Notes: generated by a model from the sequence alone, not told the origin. A stretch of DNA of 64,000 nt from Ziziphus jujuba (GCF_031755915.1 NC_083380.1:15829001-15893000); one strand, 5' to 3'. Numbered from the stretch's first letter, positions 36,085-49,777 are shown. Numbers and translations: made by a program.

Positions 36085-38133
36085 AAATGAATTTAATTAA
36101 GTGGGAAAAATTTTGGGAAAGAGGGGTTAACCTTTAATGCTGGTGTGCATTGTTTTTCAGCAGTAACGCAACTTTAACTTTTGAAATTTGTCTTTTTAAA
36201 ATGTATGCCTTTAATTGGTCAAACTTTGAAAGTGTATAAAGTTTGGGAAATTTTTTATGGAATATATAGTTGCTTGTAAAACGTGGGACAACAAAATAAT
36301 AAAAATAAAAAAAAGTAAAAAAAAAAAAAAAATCGTGGGAATGATGGATTATATGTAAACAATCGGAAAGGCGTGAACCTTGCTTGGGAAATGTTATTAT
36401 AATAATATTACTTTTAAAATTAATTATCTTTTTATACATAAATATAAAGTAGTAGTCACTAAAATTTAATCAATATATAAACTTTCACGTGAAATGTACA
36501 CCCCCAACCAAATGTAAGAAACTTCAACGTGAAAATATTGTGAATTTGGATATCTGACTATTAATATGATTGTTTAGGCCGCCTTTTAACTTTCTGACTT
36601 TGACATTTTTATGCCAGAGAACAATTGAATTCTATGTGTTTGGAGTCATGTGTAAATCGGGTAAATCTAAGTTTGGTTCTATAATTCCTTATATACATGT
36701 GTGGGATGCTTACGACCCTCAATAAACAATTTTTCTTTGGAGTTGAGAATCATGAGAAGCATCAAGATTAACAAATTAACTGCGAACAAATGTCTTCTTG
36801 GGGTTGGAAATGCTAAGTTGTTGTTGTTGCTTCTCTTATTTCTTTTGTTTTATTAATTATTATTATTATTTTTGTTTGTTTAATTGTTGTGAAGATTTAC
36901 ATACATGCTAAAGGAGCCTAGCTTAACTGGTATCGAACATATGGTCCTCATTGAATATATATATTTTTTTTGGTGAATATGGTTCTCATTGAATTGTTAA
37001 TTTAAATAAAATATATAATTCAATTATTAATATACATATGATCCTCATTGCAATTAATTAAAATGTTCAATTCCATTTTTGGTATATCAAAATCCAGTGA
37101 ATGACTCTACATAATTATGCAGTCAAATGAAAAGGAAGTGCCAATTGAAAGGTCTGACGGTTTATTTCCCTTTCGGTTTAACAAGAGATCGGTGTGAAAT
37201 GTATGGAGCTCATATATCTATGTACAGCACTTTTTAAATTTGGAATTTGTTTGGGTAATTTTTAATTTGGAAGTTTGGTGCCAAGAGAAATGAAGATTGG
37301 TTTGCCATGGAAGATATTATTCGGTAGATGATCCTACCATATCTATTATAGATATGTTCAATTAAAAATTATAAATTCATTATGATATAAAACATCATTT
37401 ATACATCGATAATTCAATCTAGATAAACTGATTTTTTTTTATTTATTTATTTTTTATACTAACAAATAGTTAATTTGCTATATATATATATATATTTGAT
37501 TTTTAAGAATAAACAATTACTATAAAAGCAAAAAGATGGCCCAAAAAAAAAAAAGGAAAAAAAATAAACAGTTACCTAAAACGTTTTACAAATAAAAAAC
37601 ATATACAAAAATAATTTATTTTATATAATAGAAAATAGGTTTTTACCTACGCTTTTTAAAAAGCCGACGCTATATATAGATTTTTACCTACGCTTTTTAA
37701 AAATGTATCGATAAAAGCATTGGCTTTTTATTTTTATTTTTTAATTTTTTTAACTTATTATTATTATTTTTTGATATTCTTACTGCCACCAAAAGTGCTT
37801 CACCTTTTTTTTTTTTTTTTTTTGGTTCCAACACCATGGCAAGAAGTGGAAAACAATATATATAACCCTTTTGTTCTTAGATTAATTGTTTTCTTTTTTA
37901 ACTTTTGCTTTTTTACAAAAATAAAATGTTTTTCCCAACACTTCAAAATTCTTGTTAAAGAGATAAGGAAAAAGCTCCAAAAATCATATCAACAATGAAA
38001 ACAAACGTATAAAGCCCTTACTTCAGCATATCAGCTCCTCCATCAATAACTAACATTATTATCAAATATATCCAAAAAGTGTGAGAGCTGAAAGAGAGAA
38101 CACCCCGTAAAATAAAAAATAAAAAGAGAAAGA

Positions 38134-38165
<32 letters not shown>

Positions 38166-38324
38166 TCTTGCTGCCAAAAGTGCTTCACTTTTTTTTTTTT
38201 TTTTTAGTCCATCTGTTTCTCTCTGCAACCACTTCCTTTCTGAGTCTGATTGTTTCAGAATTTTTTTGAATTTTTTTTTTCTAGTTCTTGGAATTTTATT
38301 TGTAAAAAAGAAAAAATTGTAAAG
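36085..38324. other. Intergenic region upstream of the methylesterase gene
   Basis: No supportable gene. At 37640-37700 the string TTTTTACCTACGCTTTTTAAAAA occurs twice about 43 bp apart, resembling subterminal repeats of a DNA transposon. There is a duplicated leader-like motif (37777-37800 and 38165-38190). The rest is AT-rich with TA, TTA and T tracts. Confidence 0.55.
37775..38210 (+). repeat. Duplicated leader-like motif before the orphan GAUT-like exon
   Basis: ATTCTTACTGCCACCAAAAG..TGCTTCACC plus a T tract at about 37775 recurs as ATTCTTGCTGCC-AAAAGTGC plus a T tract at about 38164, 390 bp apart. The second copy lies about 120 bp before the ATG at 38325, where a 5' leader would be. Confidence 0.55.
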
Positions 38325-38397
38325 ATGATGGTGAGAAATGTGGTGATGGTTCTGCTATGTCTGATGGTTATTGCTCCCATTGTTCTTTACACTGACT
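38325..38397 (+). pseudogene. Orphan first exon resembling GAUT4-type galacturonosyltransferase
   Basis: The ATG opens MMVRNVVMVLLCLMVIAPI then VLYTD. This matches the conserved N-terminal anchor of the GAUT4 group (pectin homogalacturonan synthesis, type II Golgi proteins). It is followed at 38398 by a strong donor GTGAGT in phase 1. If unspliced, the frame runs on 27 unrelated codons to a stop at 38480. None of the following GAUT exons (stem, GT8 DxD domain) was found downstream in the window. So this is most likely a detached first exon or a gene truncated by rearrangement. The family assignment rests on about 24 residues and is tentative. Confidence 0.45.
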
Positions 38398-38480
38398 GTG
38401 AGTGGGAGCCGGAACGGTGGGTGCGAGCGGGAGCTTTAGTATCTGGTGGGAAGGAAATTTTGACAATTTTTCTCACGTAA

Positions 38481-40559
38481 GAGAATTTTAAATCTAAACT
38501 TTTTGTGCTTATGATTTTGAATCCAATTGTCACTAATTTTTCCATATTTTTAGACCGCATCATTTTGTTTCAAGTCCATCGTGACAGTAGAAAGACTATA
38601 TATATATATATATATACTAGTTTTGACCATGTGCATTGTTATTTTCTTTTAGTATTGCAAAATTATGCCTTTTTTTTTCTAATTTTATTTGTAGTTTTAA
38701 TTTTTTTGTAAATATAAATATAATTTTAAATCTTTTCATAAATAACAAAATAAATACTATAATTATAAAATAATCCAATTCAGTCCGATCCTGCACCAAA
38801 CAGGGGACAACTAGTCCAACATTCAGTCCAGAACTATACCAAACACAGTACTGCACTATTCGATCCTGTCCGATCCGAACCTATCCTGTCCGATCCGGAT
38901 CTATCCTGCGTACCAAACGTCCCCTTATGGTTTAGTATTTTATTTTGATTTTTTTAAAATTTATATTTTAGACAGAGTTGCTTTGCATAAGATTATTGTA
39001 GAAAATATATAGCAAATAAGTTCTGACTGTCTAGTTTTAATGTTTTTATCATTTTATTTTTTGTTTATGTTAATAGTTGAGGTGATTTCTATAATAATTA
39101 TTTAATTTTTTTTCTAAAATTTGAATTCATATTTTGAAATAAAATATGTGGGTTGTTTTTTAGTTACTATATGTTAGTTAAGGAATTTTTATTAGAAAAA
39201 TAACATATTAAGATTATTTTAATTAATATTAAATTACTAAAATGAAATAAATTTTAATAATAATTGTTTAATGGATGTATTAGTTATATATTTTGAAGAG
39301 AAAAAAAGTGTATTTTAGAAGTTGGAATAATTAGTAGTTATGTACTTATATATTTTTTATTTTCAAATAAAAAAATATTTTTTATCAGCATTGTTTTGTT
39401 AAAATTATCAAAGTTGATACTTTTTATGCGAGCAAAAGAAATTTGAAAATTTTAAGAAGAAAATTAAATGGGCCGACAGATATCAACTAATGTTATGCCA
39501 TTGGTTTAATTGTAAAACAAACAACAACAACAATAATAATAATAATAATTTCACATAAAAAAGGAAAAGAAAGGAAGAAACTATTTTCAAATTAATATTG
39601 TGCGTAGTATTGTTGTTGCTTTGTTCAACATAACACACACATTAATGGCAGATTCCCTCATAGATTGTAGAGGCATGGTAGAGGAAGTTTAATTCATTCT
39701 TTAAATTTGGATAAGTTTCCATCAATTTATTCTTTGTATATTGAACCTCTAACTAGTAAAATATAAGTTGTTAGCTTTAATGTAATGACTTTCTCAATCA
39801 TATTCATAGATTTTAGCAAATTTAAAAGCAGTACATTAATCTCTTCTAGGGTACAATTTTATAAGAACTAACCTGATTGGTTTGGACTTACTAGCTGGTA
39901 TTAAAGGCCCTAAAAACTTAAGATAATTGGATATGATATGTCATTTTTTTTTTTAATATTTATCTCTAACACTTCCCACACATGTAGGTCAAACTGTTTT
40001 GGGTTTTTTTTTGGGTATTTAAATGTGTTTTTAATTTTATGGATGGAACTATTGAATTTTAAACTAAAAACATTTTAAATTATTGGTTTTGATACCAAAT
40101 TGAATTACCATTTCTTTTAAAATTTAAACTAATAAATGTGGAATATTATATCTTTTGTGTTAAAGCAAATATAAAATAAATGATAGCTCGCCTCCTATCA
40201 ATTTAAGCTTTTGGGAGTCAACGATTCAAGAAAGTTTAGATTTAAAACTCAACAACTCCATTTAAAAATAAAAAACACATGTGAAAATCCAAAAATGAGC
40301 CCAAAAAATATAGACCTACATGTGAGAGTGAGTGTTAGAAAAAAATTATAAAACAAATGATAGCACACCTTCTTACATGTCAGGGGGAATATTAATGAAA
40401 AAGTATAAAAATAATACTTAACCATCTCCCAGTTTACCTTCTAATAACTTAAGTTGATGAGCGCTGAGCTATTATTTATTTATATTTTTCTCTATTACTT
40501 CCCCTCACATGTAAGCTCACATTTTTTAGATTTATTTTTGGGCATTTACATGTATTTTT
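38481..40559. other. AT-rich intergenic region with TE remnants
   Basis: No gene was recognised. 38770-38930 has repeated CCGATCC(T/G) and CACCAAACAGGGGAC / GTACCAAACGTCCCC strings, typical of a DNA-transposon terminus (inverted GGGGACGTTTGGT). 39940-40560 has two or three degenerate copies of a block including ACTTCCC..CACATGTA, TTTTGGG and GGCTCTGAT/GTTTTGATACCA, a dispersed plant repeat. Confidence 0.45.
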
Positions 40560-41458
40560 GTTTTTGAATAAAGTTGAAGTTTTGAACCCATGATCTCTTG
40601 GATTGCCGGCTCTGATAGGTTGGTATCAAATGATTTTTAGGTTTAAAGCTATTGGTTGGTGTTCAAGGCTTTTAATCATTAAAAGAGCTACTTGTTGTTG
40701 TTGTAGGCTAAGGAACTGGTTGTTCAAGCATGTGGTAAAGTATCTTCTGGTCGTTGTTGAGATTATGGGTTATGGATTTGGTTGCTATCGAGATTTGGTT
40801 TCTGCCGTGGTTAAAATGGTTGAGAATTGGTTAGTGGTCGAGATCGTCTTTTAGGTTTGATCATTGTTAAGAACTAACTACTATCTTGGTCACTCGTTTA
40901 TAGTTGGCTAGTGTCTAGGTGAAGTTGCTCGGGGAGGTCATGTGGCTATGTGGAGGTGGTGTAGTCAAAGAGTTTTTGTTGAAATTTGAGGAAGTTTGGG
41001 TGAGTTCAATAAGATTTGAAGAAGTTTGGGTGAGGCCGTGTGGGTGTGTAGTTCAAATTGGTTGTTGGTCCCTTATTATAATTTAGGGTTTCATATTTTT
41101 TTCACATTTGAAAATTAAAGATAATTAATTGAATGTAAAATGCTAAAATTAAATTTAAATAGTTGATATTTAGGGATTTGAGTGGGTAGTAATCTAATGG
41201 TGATAACAAATTTACCAAATAAAATTTCCCATGAAATTAATAATAATAAAAATATTTAAATATTATATATATTATAACCTTGGTTTGGTTTAACTTGTAT
41301 ATGTCTTATGCCAAGCCAAAATCAACCGCTTGAATTGATTTTTTAATAATAGATTAAAACCGAACTAGTATGCTTATAAAAAAATAAACCAGATTAAATG
41401 AAATCAATTCGGTTTGGCCGGTTTAATCAATTTGGTTTGAATTTTCTCCATCCTTAAT
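40560..41458. mobile_element. hAT-like element, truncated copy 2 (upstream of MATE copy A)
   Basis: Homologous to 33400-34341 over GTTGTTGTTG..AGGCTAAGG, TCGAGATTTGGTTTCTGCC and GAGGAAGTTTGGGTGAG, ending GAATTTTCTCCATCC. The left end lacks the CTAGGGGTG terminus; instead it shares a TTTGTTTTTGA(A/G)TAAAGTTG boundary with copy 3. It has no coding content. Confidence 0.6.
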
Positions 41459-41750
41459 TAGGGCTCATTCAATCACAGTCCTGCCAATGAAAGATGCCCA
41501 TGTAGACGGGACCACATAAAAGTCAATAGTGAAGCTTGCATGGCATATTTTTTGTCCTTTAGTAACTTAATATATATTTGTCATTTGTAGCTAATTGGCT
41601 CACCTATAATTTATATGCAATCATTCAAATTCGATCCTTTTTCATCTTATTAGAATTATAGAAATAACAAATAAATGGAACTTTGACATGGAAGCTTGGT
41701 GGACGAATGTCATGCAGTCGAATCGTGAGCAGTCGTTTGACTCACATCAA

Positions 41751-43847
41751 ATGGAGAGAGGGCAGCAAAAGTAATCTCTAAAGACATCATTGATTCGAGT
41801 TTGTGAACCAAATGGACATGAAAATGGAAGAGAGAGAAGCGGGATTCTTGAGGAAATACAAAAGCAGTTATGGCTTCCAAGGCCTTTGGTATCAGTCCGC
41901 TTGTTGGTGTATTGCTTACAAACTATATCTCTAATGTTTGTGGGTCATCTTGGTCAGTTATCTTTATCTGGTGCTTCCATGGCTATTTCCTTTGCCTCTG
42001 TCACTGGTTTCACCTTGCTGGTTAGTTAGGTCGTCTATAATTTTTTTTAATTATTTATTTTATTTTATTTTAATTTTAATAATACTGGTTTTTCTAAGTT
42101 CTGTGGTCATGGCAAAGCCTTTTTATTTTTTGTGTTCAACTTCATCTTTACTAAAGGTAGAAATAGCTGGTCATGTGAAAATTAGATTTCCATGTCATTG
42201 AAAGTTATACTATCAATTTATCACAAAAAAAGAAAAAAAAAGAAAAAAAAAGAATGAAACCCTAAATTTGCTTTATTTTGATTCTTCATTACTTTGAAAT
42301 TCTTGATTTGTGTTTTCCCCTAACATGGATGTGGACTTCGAATAGGTATTGATTAAATACTTTCAGGAGATTTGCAAATACTACGTTTAATTCCTGATGG
42401 AATTGCTTCATTAAGAATCAACTTATATCATAACTGAAATTACTGCCTAAGTTTTCATGCGAGTTGTATTTTGTGAATCTGAATTTCTGTGGCACTTTTT
42501 TATGTTATTAAATGTTTCTTAAAGGAAACTTCATCTATGGTCAGATCATGCTATTTTAATTTGTCACTAGAATCAAATAGCTAGAGTTGTTTCTTTTAGT
42601 CCTTAATGTTATTCACTTAATTATCAAATTCAAGTTTATAGCCGAAGCTGTTTAGGTAGTTAAACTCTTGTTTCATGTGGACTTTAAAAGCTAGTGAAAG
42701 ATCCACAAATTTTTCAGCAAATTGTATATAATGAATTTACTTATATTCGTTGATTCTAAGTTTAAATTTGTTATGAAAAATTATTATTGTTTATCAGAAA
42801 GGGGAAGATTATTGTTTTTCGCACCATTGTCATTCCAGTCCAAATTGTTTGTTTTGTTTCAATAGATGGGGTTGTCTAGTGCATTGGAGACATTATATGG
42901 GCAGGCATATGGAGCAAAAACAATATCATATGTTGGGCATACACATGCAGAGAGCCATGTTTGTTCTCTTACTTGTTAGTATACCCCTTGCAATTATTTG
43001 GGTGAACACAAAATCAATTCTAGCTTTCGTAGGCCAAGATGCAGCCATAGCAGCAAAAGTCGGACAATATGCTCGTTTTATGATCCCGATTGTTTTTGCC
43101 TATGGTCTTCTTCAGTGCTTGATCAGATTCTTACAAACCCAAAACATTGTTTTCCCAATGATGCTGAGCTATGGAATTACAACATTAATCCATATTATTT
43201 TGTGTTGGATATTGGTGTTGAAATCTGGACTTGGGAACAGGGGAGCTGCCTTGGCAAATTCCATCTCTTATTGGATCAATGTGCTATTCCATCTCTATGT
43301 GAAGTTCTCTTCTTCATGTGCTAAAATCTTGGACAGGATTTTCAAAGGAATCTTTGCAAAACATTCCCACTTTTCTTAAACTTGCCATTCTTTCAGCTGT
43401 CATGGTCTGGTAAATAAGTTCTATTTCAAAGTATCCCATGTGGCATGCTCTTATTAGACCAAATGCGCATTTTATTTTAATTTCTTTTAATTTCCTGTTA
43501 CTCACCTAGTAACTCTTTATAAACAGGTATTCTTGCAAACTCCTTGAACACTATAAATATCTCCTTGTAAAATTTTAATCCTGGATCCTAATGCATTTTA
43601 TAATGACTTTTGGTTTTGAACAGTTTGGAGCTATGGTAATTTGAAATGATGGTTCTTTTATTCGGTTTTCTCCCCAATTCTAAGCTACAAACCTCTGTTC
43701 TTTCTATAATGGTTAGATTTTAACTAACCAAGTAATTTTATGAATTATTATTTTGGTTGGGTCTCTGGTTGGGATTAATATGTGCACTTAGCGTTCAAGT
43801 TTTATCTCTTTTTACTATCACCATTTGCACCAACTGGGAGCAAGAAG

Positions 43848-43896
<49 letters not shown>

Positions 43897-44016
43897 ATTC
43901 TCTATCTCCATGTATTTTCTTTTTCTGAATTTGATCCTTATGTTTTAGGCAAACAAGGCTACAGAAAAAGTCTACAATTTGAAAATTCCTGTCAATATGG
44001 TCTCATGCAATGCTTA
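41751..44016 (+). pseudogene. DTX/MATE transporter pseudogene, copy A
   Basis: Exon homologues: 41751-42020 (exon 1), 42866-43409 (exon 2), 43624-43711 (exon 3), 43760-43846 (exon 7), 43950-44016 (exon 8), by comparison with the intact gene at 46288. Lesions: TAA at codon 8; one extra A in the AKQYH segment of exon 2 (about 42925), which shifts the frame; TAA replacing Ser in the MWSFEMM segment of exon 3; an extra A before the exon 3 donor; and a deletion joining intron 3 to exon 7, which removes exons 4-6 (NELGAG region). The original stop is TGC, adding three codons. The 5' flank is nearly identical to that of copy D. Dead gene. Confidence 0.88.
43854..43891. repeat. (TC)n microsatellite in last intron of MATE copy A
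   Basis: About 38 bp of TC repeat. The intact copy has only a short CT-rich stretch at the same intron position. Confidence 0.9.
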
Positions 44017-46127
44017 GTGTGACTACAGTAGAGTCATTTTTCATTGCAAACATCTATTGATGAACATAACTATGAGAATCTTGGATTTTTTTTTTCTAAA
44101 TTTTATTTATTGTGTACATATATATATTGATTTATATTGTCCGAATTTGCTATTGGACTGTCCATTATATACCTAACTTTGTGTACCACAACAAAAACCT
44201 ATAGACAGTTAATGGGTCCCAGTTAAGGTGGAAAAACCAAAGTTCTCTGTTTTGAACTATATATATATATATATATATGGATCAGATCATGTTGATTTAA
44301 TTTATTCTAAATGGTTAACAACAGGTATGCAAACAAGCAAACAGGGTACTTCATCCCCCAATATGGTGAACTATGTGTTGAATTGCAATTTGTCGCCTAA
44401 GCACTTTAGTTGGCAAAGCTCCTATGAACATGTGGGATTATTTTATTCTACTATTACTACATATAATTATCACATATCATAAAAGGGCATTATGACCTTT
44501 CAATTATTACTTTCAAGAAAAGGTGCCGGGGGGGGTGGGGTGGTGGAGATATAGCCAAGCTCTTATAAAAATGTGGGATTAATTTGTCCTACTTTTCCTA
44601 TATAATAATACATATCATAAAAAGGGCATTGTGATTTTTAAATTATTACTTATAAAAAAAAAAAAAAAAGAAGAGAAGAAAGATATATCATGAAACATCC
44701 TTTAATATTTGACATAATTACAAAATCTTTCGGCTGAGTTGAAACTCTACCAATAGGTTACGCAATATAACCACAAGATTACGCAAAAATGTTATAGTGA
44801 CAAATTCAATACAATGATTTCGAATTCTGATCTTTACACTTCCAAAGTTAAAAACCTGTAACTACCATTTTTTCTAAAAAAAATAAATTTTTTTTTTTAT
44901 TTTTTGAAATTATAATGGTTATTCATTTCATGTAATATAGGAAATTTACAGGAAAATTGCTATATATATAAAATTAGCAAAGAGCAAGTTGAAGTAGTTG
45001 GTTTGGGTTTGGATTCTATATATAAAATGTGTTAAGTTTGTCGACTGTAGATTACTTAAATTGAAATTAATAATCATGCTTGACTCGCATGCCAATTGGT
45101 CTATGTCTCAAGTACTTGGAATATTTGCAAGTGATATAGATTATTTAAATTGAAATTACTAATCATGACTAATAGAGTTAAGAGGTTTTTGGTTAGATTT
45201 CCGACAACTTTTGTTATTATCATATACAGCCAAATTCATGCAGCAATCGATGAGTCACATTTGCTGATTATTTTTATAATATTATCTTGCTTGTCATCTC
45301 GTGAATGCTTAGGCGCAGCAGTGAGGCACCGCCACTTTGCATGAGTTAGGTTGAAGATTCCTTTTTTCTCTTTATTATTATTTTTCTTTCAATAAATTTG
45401 TAATACTTTAAGCTAAACCCTATATATTTTGCTGTCCTAGAGTATCGTTTATTTGAGATTCTAAAATGTTTTTGGTTATGGAAAAAAAATAAATAATGAA
45501 ATAACTTTAATATTACTTTGGAAAATCAATTGTAAAAATAGAATGAATTAGATAATCAAACTCACCATTTTTTTATTTGTCATTTCACCTTTTATTTAAA
45601 AAAAAAAAGTACTTTTTATGTTTATTAGTTTTAAATTGTTAAATGATTTGACATTATTTTAAAATGGCCATGTTAGCAGGGCAGAAACGGTTTATATTTA
45701 CATATAAAGTGATTGCCAAAAAACAAAAAAAAAAGAAATTTTATTAAAGTATGTTAGAAATTTTTTTCCCATTTAGTGACAAAAATATGTCACCTTTTTT
45801 TTTTAAAAAAAAAATGTGACAAATTAAAACTGTGTAAAAAACTTTATTTTTATCAGTGAGCAAAAAAAAAAAAAAAAATTACTTTTTATCAAAAATCATG
45901 CATGACGTTAAGGGGAAAAATTATATTTGTCACTATAAACTTTCGTAATTATATAAATAAGATTTATTTGGATACTTCTGGGATTTAGTTCCTGCTTTTG
46001 TGTCTGACATGGTGACCAAATATTTTTCTGTTTATGTAAATTGCTCAAACTATTTGTGTTATTTACTTACAATCATCCAAATTGACACCTTATCTGTTTC
46101 TCATGAAAAAATGAACTCCTACACTTT
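44017..46127. other. Intergenic region between MATE copies A and B
   Basis: No gene. There is a local imperfect duplication of about 90 bp (ATGTGGGATTA..ATATCATAAAA(A)GGGCATT, 44431-44520 and 44569-44655). A smaller one is ATTTAAATTGAAATTA (45050 and 45143). A short G-rich patch (GGGGGGGTGGGG) lies at 44528. The rest is A/T tracts. Confidence 0.6.
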
Positions 46128-46239
46128 TGTGGACTAGTTGCATGGAATCTTATACAGAACAAAAAAAGAAATTGAGCTATCAAAATTCTGAGCTATATGA
46201 AGCCAATATTAGTGTCGTTCTCTGCCTATGCCTCTGCTC

Positions 46240-46271
<32 letters not shown>
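46240..46271 (+). repeat. (CT)n tract in the 5' leader of the intact MATE gene
   Basis: A pyrimidine repeat ends about 17 bp before the ATG at 46288. CT-rich leaders near the start codon are common in plant promoters/5' UTRs; a role in expression is inferred only. A TATA-like CTATATGAAG lies at about 46192. Confidence 0.5.
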
Positions 46272-46287
46272 CGAAGCTAAGTAGAAA

Positions 46288-49200
46288 ATGGAGAGAGAGG
46301 TCAACAACCCAATTTTAAGCACGCCATTGATTCAAGTTTGTGAAGAGAATGGACCTGAAAATGGAATACAGATAAGTCACGGTAGAAGTGAGATTCTTGA
46401 GGAAATAAAGAAACAGTTATGGCTTGCCGGGCCTTTGATATCAGTGAGCCTGTTGATTAATTTATTGCAGATGATATCTGTGATGTTTGTGGGTCATCTT
46501 GGTGAGCTATCTTTATCTGGTGCTTCCATGGCTACTTCCTTCGCATCAGTGACTGGTTTTAGCTTGCTGGTGAGTTTGGTTTTTGCCCCAAATTTTTAGT
46601 ATTGATTCCATGGTTTCTTTGTGCTCTTTGGTTATGGCAATCCTTTTTGTTTTCTGTTTTCTGTTTTTTGTTTTATGTTTTTTGTTTTTTTCTCTTCAAC
46701 TTCATCTTCACTCATGTTAAAACATTTCCCAGTTGATTAAAAGTGACTTTTGAAAAAACCCAAAAAGAATAAGAATGAAAAAAAAAAAAAAACTAAATTT
46801 ACTTTCTGATTTTGATTTGGGTTTTTCTCTAATATAGATGTGCACATGCAATATTATGGATTATACAATTCTTTTTTAGGTGATTTTCACTTACTGCTTT
46901 GAATTCCTAAAGGAACTGTTCAATGAAGACTCAACTTCTATTATAGCTGAAATTGCTTCCCAAATCTTCATGTGAATTGTATGTATATGCCTAAAAATCT
47001 GTGAAAAATTTTATTGGTTCCTTGAGACAGATCATGCTACTTTAATTTGTGCCTAAAAAGCAAACTGGTAGAATTAGGTCTTTTATTCCCTAATATTATA
47101 CCCTTAGGAATCCAATACTAGTTTGTAACCCAAATTCTCTGCGTATATATCAGCTACTGACTCAGTATGGGATCTTAAAAGCTGGTGAAAGGTCTATGAA
47201 CTTTACAGCAAATTGTATATGTCTGGCTCTGCTTAACTTTGCTGCTTCCAAGTTTGATTTTGTTATGAAAAATGATTATTATGTTATTAGAAAGGGGAAG
47301 ATTATTGCATTTTTTTTTGGTGGTAATATAGTCCTTCCATCCGAATAGTTTGTTTTGTTTGAATAGATGGGATTGTCAAGTGCATTGGAGACATTATCAG
47401 GACAGGCATATGGAGCAAAGCAATACCATATGCTGGGCATACACATGCAGAGAGCCATGTTTGTTCTCTTAGTTGTTAGCATACCCCTTGCCGTTATTTG
47501 GGCAAACACGAGATCCATACTAACTTTCTTTGGCCAAGATGCTGCAATATCAGCAGAAGCCGGACAATATGCTCGTTTTATGATCCCGTGCCTTTTTGCC
47601 TACGGTCTGCTTCAATGCTTCATAAGATTCTTACAGACCCAAAACATTGTTTTTCCAATGATGCTGAGCTGTGGAATCACAACATTAATCCATATTATTT
47701 TGTGTTGGATACTGGTATTGAAATCTGGACTTGGAAACAGGGGAGCTGCCTTGGCAAATTCCATCTCTTATTGGATCAATGTGCTATTGTTGGGCCTCTA
47801 TGTGAAGTTCTCTTCTTCATGTGCAAAATCATGGACAGGGTTTTCAAAGGAATCTTTGCGAAACATTCCCAATTTTCTTAAGCTTGCCATTCCTTCATCT
47901 GTCATGGTCTGGTAATTTCTACTTCATTCTTAATTGTATGCCAAATGGTGTACTTTCTTATCCATTATATATTTCTCCTTCGTGAAATTTTACCCTTTGA
48001 TCCTAATGCAGTTTACCATGATGTTTTGCACTGGTTTTCAACAGCTTGGTGATGTGGTCATTCGAAATGATGGTTCTTTTATCTGGTCTTCTTCCCAATC
48101 CCGAGCTAGAAACCTCTGTTCTTTCTATATGGTTTGTTATTATAATAGTTAACTGCAGCATTACTTTACTTGAGATTGTAGGCTAAATACTTTTCTAATT
48201 TTGGGTTCTGCATTTCTAAGTTTTTGCTGACTGTAACTTACATTGCCAGCCTTAACACGGCTGGAACAGTGTGGATGATCCCTTTTGGACTAAGCGGTGC
48301 TGTAAGGTGAGATATGATGTAGATTCTGATTATTGCTACAAGTCTGAGAATATCTAAGTTTCTGGAATTTATATTTTATAGGCACTATAACTTTTCTAAT
48401 TTAAAACAATTAATTCTAATGCTGTTTATAAGAGAATTCAGCAAGTGGCATTTATATTACAGCAAAGGCACCACTTTCTAATCCAATATTTCTTGTTTAT
48501 TCTTTATGTTTTTGTTTCTGAATTACAGCACTCGGGTTTCGAATGAATTAGGAGCCGGACACCCAGATGCAGCTCGCTTAGCAGTACGTGTTGTCTTGGT
48601 CTTGGCTATTACTGAGGGTTTATTGGTGGGATTGGTCCTTATATTGATACGTAACATCTGGGGCTATGCTTTTAGCAATGAATTGGAAGTGATCAAATAT
48701 GTAGCAATAATGATGCCAATACTTGCAGTATCCAACTTTTTTGATGGCCTCCAGTGTGTTCTTTCAGGTTTTTCTAATATCTCATGGTTCATCTAAGAGC
48801 AGCATCATCTTATACATTAAAATATACTTGGGCAAACCCTTGTTGGTATCTGTTTATAACTATTTTACAGAATCTGACATTGGTAGAAAACAAACAGAAA
48901 TGCTTATTAGCCCTATTTTCTATGTGTTTGTTATTATAATTTTTTTATTTTTATTTGAAAAACCTGTGAAAACAGAATTTCCCTTTGCACCAGAACATTT
49001 TCATGACAGAAAGAGTGAAAATAGGTTGATTACCTATTTTCAACACACTCACAGGCCTTTCTTCTTCTTTTCTTCAATTTCATAAGGAATTTTCTATCCA
49101 TAGAACCAATTAGAGCAAAAACATTGGTTTTAGAGACAAATAAATTGTGCCCTCCTCTAATCCTAAGCTAATAACACAAGTTTTGTAGAATGTGATCTCT

Positions 49201-49777
49201 GGAAACATCGTAACACAACTTTTGTAGAATGTGATCTCTGGAAAAATCAAGGGGAAATAGATTATAAGATAGCCTTCATAGATGAATCAAGCATAGAAGC
49301 TATTATTATAACTAAATATGAACATTAATTCATAGGGAACGCAAGAGGATGTGGGTGGCAGAAGATTGGAGCATATGTGAACCTAGGATCCTACTATTCG
49401 GTGGGAATTCCATCAGCTGTTTTGTTGGCTTTTGTCTTCCATATTCGTGGAAAGGTTCATTTCTAGTGCCATTTAACCTCTTTTTGATGTTAACTTCTGG
49501 TGCAAGCAAGTAATAATTTTTTTGTGAGTCATTGTTTTGAATAGGGTCTTTGGTTGGGAATAATATGTGCACTCGTGGTACAAGCGCTATCTCTTTTTAC
49601 CATCACCATTCGCACCAACTGGGAGCAAGAGGTAACATTTCTCTCTCACTTTCTCCTTTCTCCATTTATTTTCTTCATCTGATTTTCGATTTTTTTTTTT
49701 TTTTTTTTTTTTTTCAGGCAAAGAAGGCTACAGAAAGAGTTTACGAGTCCAAAATTCCTGTCGATATAGTCTCATGA
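46288..49777 (+). CDS. DTX/MATE-family efflux transporter, DTX14-17-like (intact copy B)
   Basis: Eight exons: 46288-46569, 47367-47911, 48045-48131, 48250-48306, 48529-48767, 49336-49454, 49545-49631, 49718-49777. They give 491 residues with consistent phases and GT-AG junctions. MATE proteins are 12-helix secondary transporters that export organic cations or metabolites in exchange for H+ or Na+ at the plasma membrane or tonoplast. Family signatures seen: VGHLGELSLSGASMATSFAS in exon 1, GLSSALETLSGQAYGAKQYH at the start of exon 2, PSSVMVCLVMWSFEMMVLLS across exons 2-3, STRVSNELGAGHPDAARLAV in exon 5, and GNARGCGWQKIGAYVNLGSY in exon 6. The last exon is a short charged tail. It is the only complete member of a four-copy local cluster. 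Substrate unknown. Intron 5 has a 39-bp tandem duplication. Confidence 0.93.
49172..49249. repeat. 39-bp tandem duplication in MATE B intron 5
   Basis: TAACACAAGTTTTGTAGAAT and the following bases (49172) recur at 49211 with two substitutions. Not coding. Confidence 0.85.

Noticed and set aside
43314..43505. Minus-strand frame within MATE copy A
   Set aside because: Antisense to exon 2 and intron of the pseudogene; no independent support.
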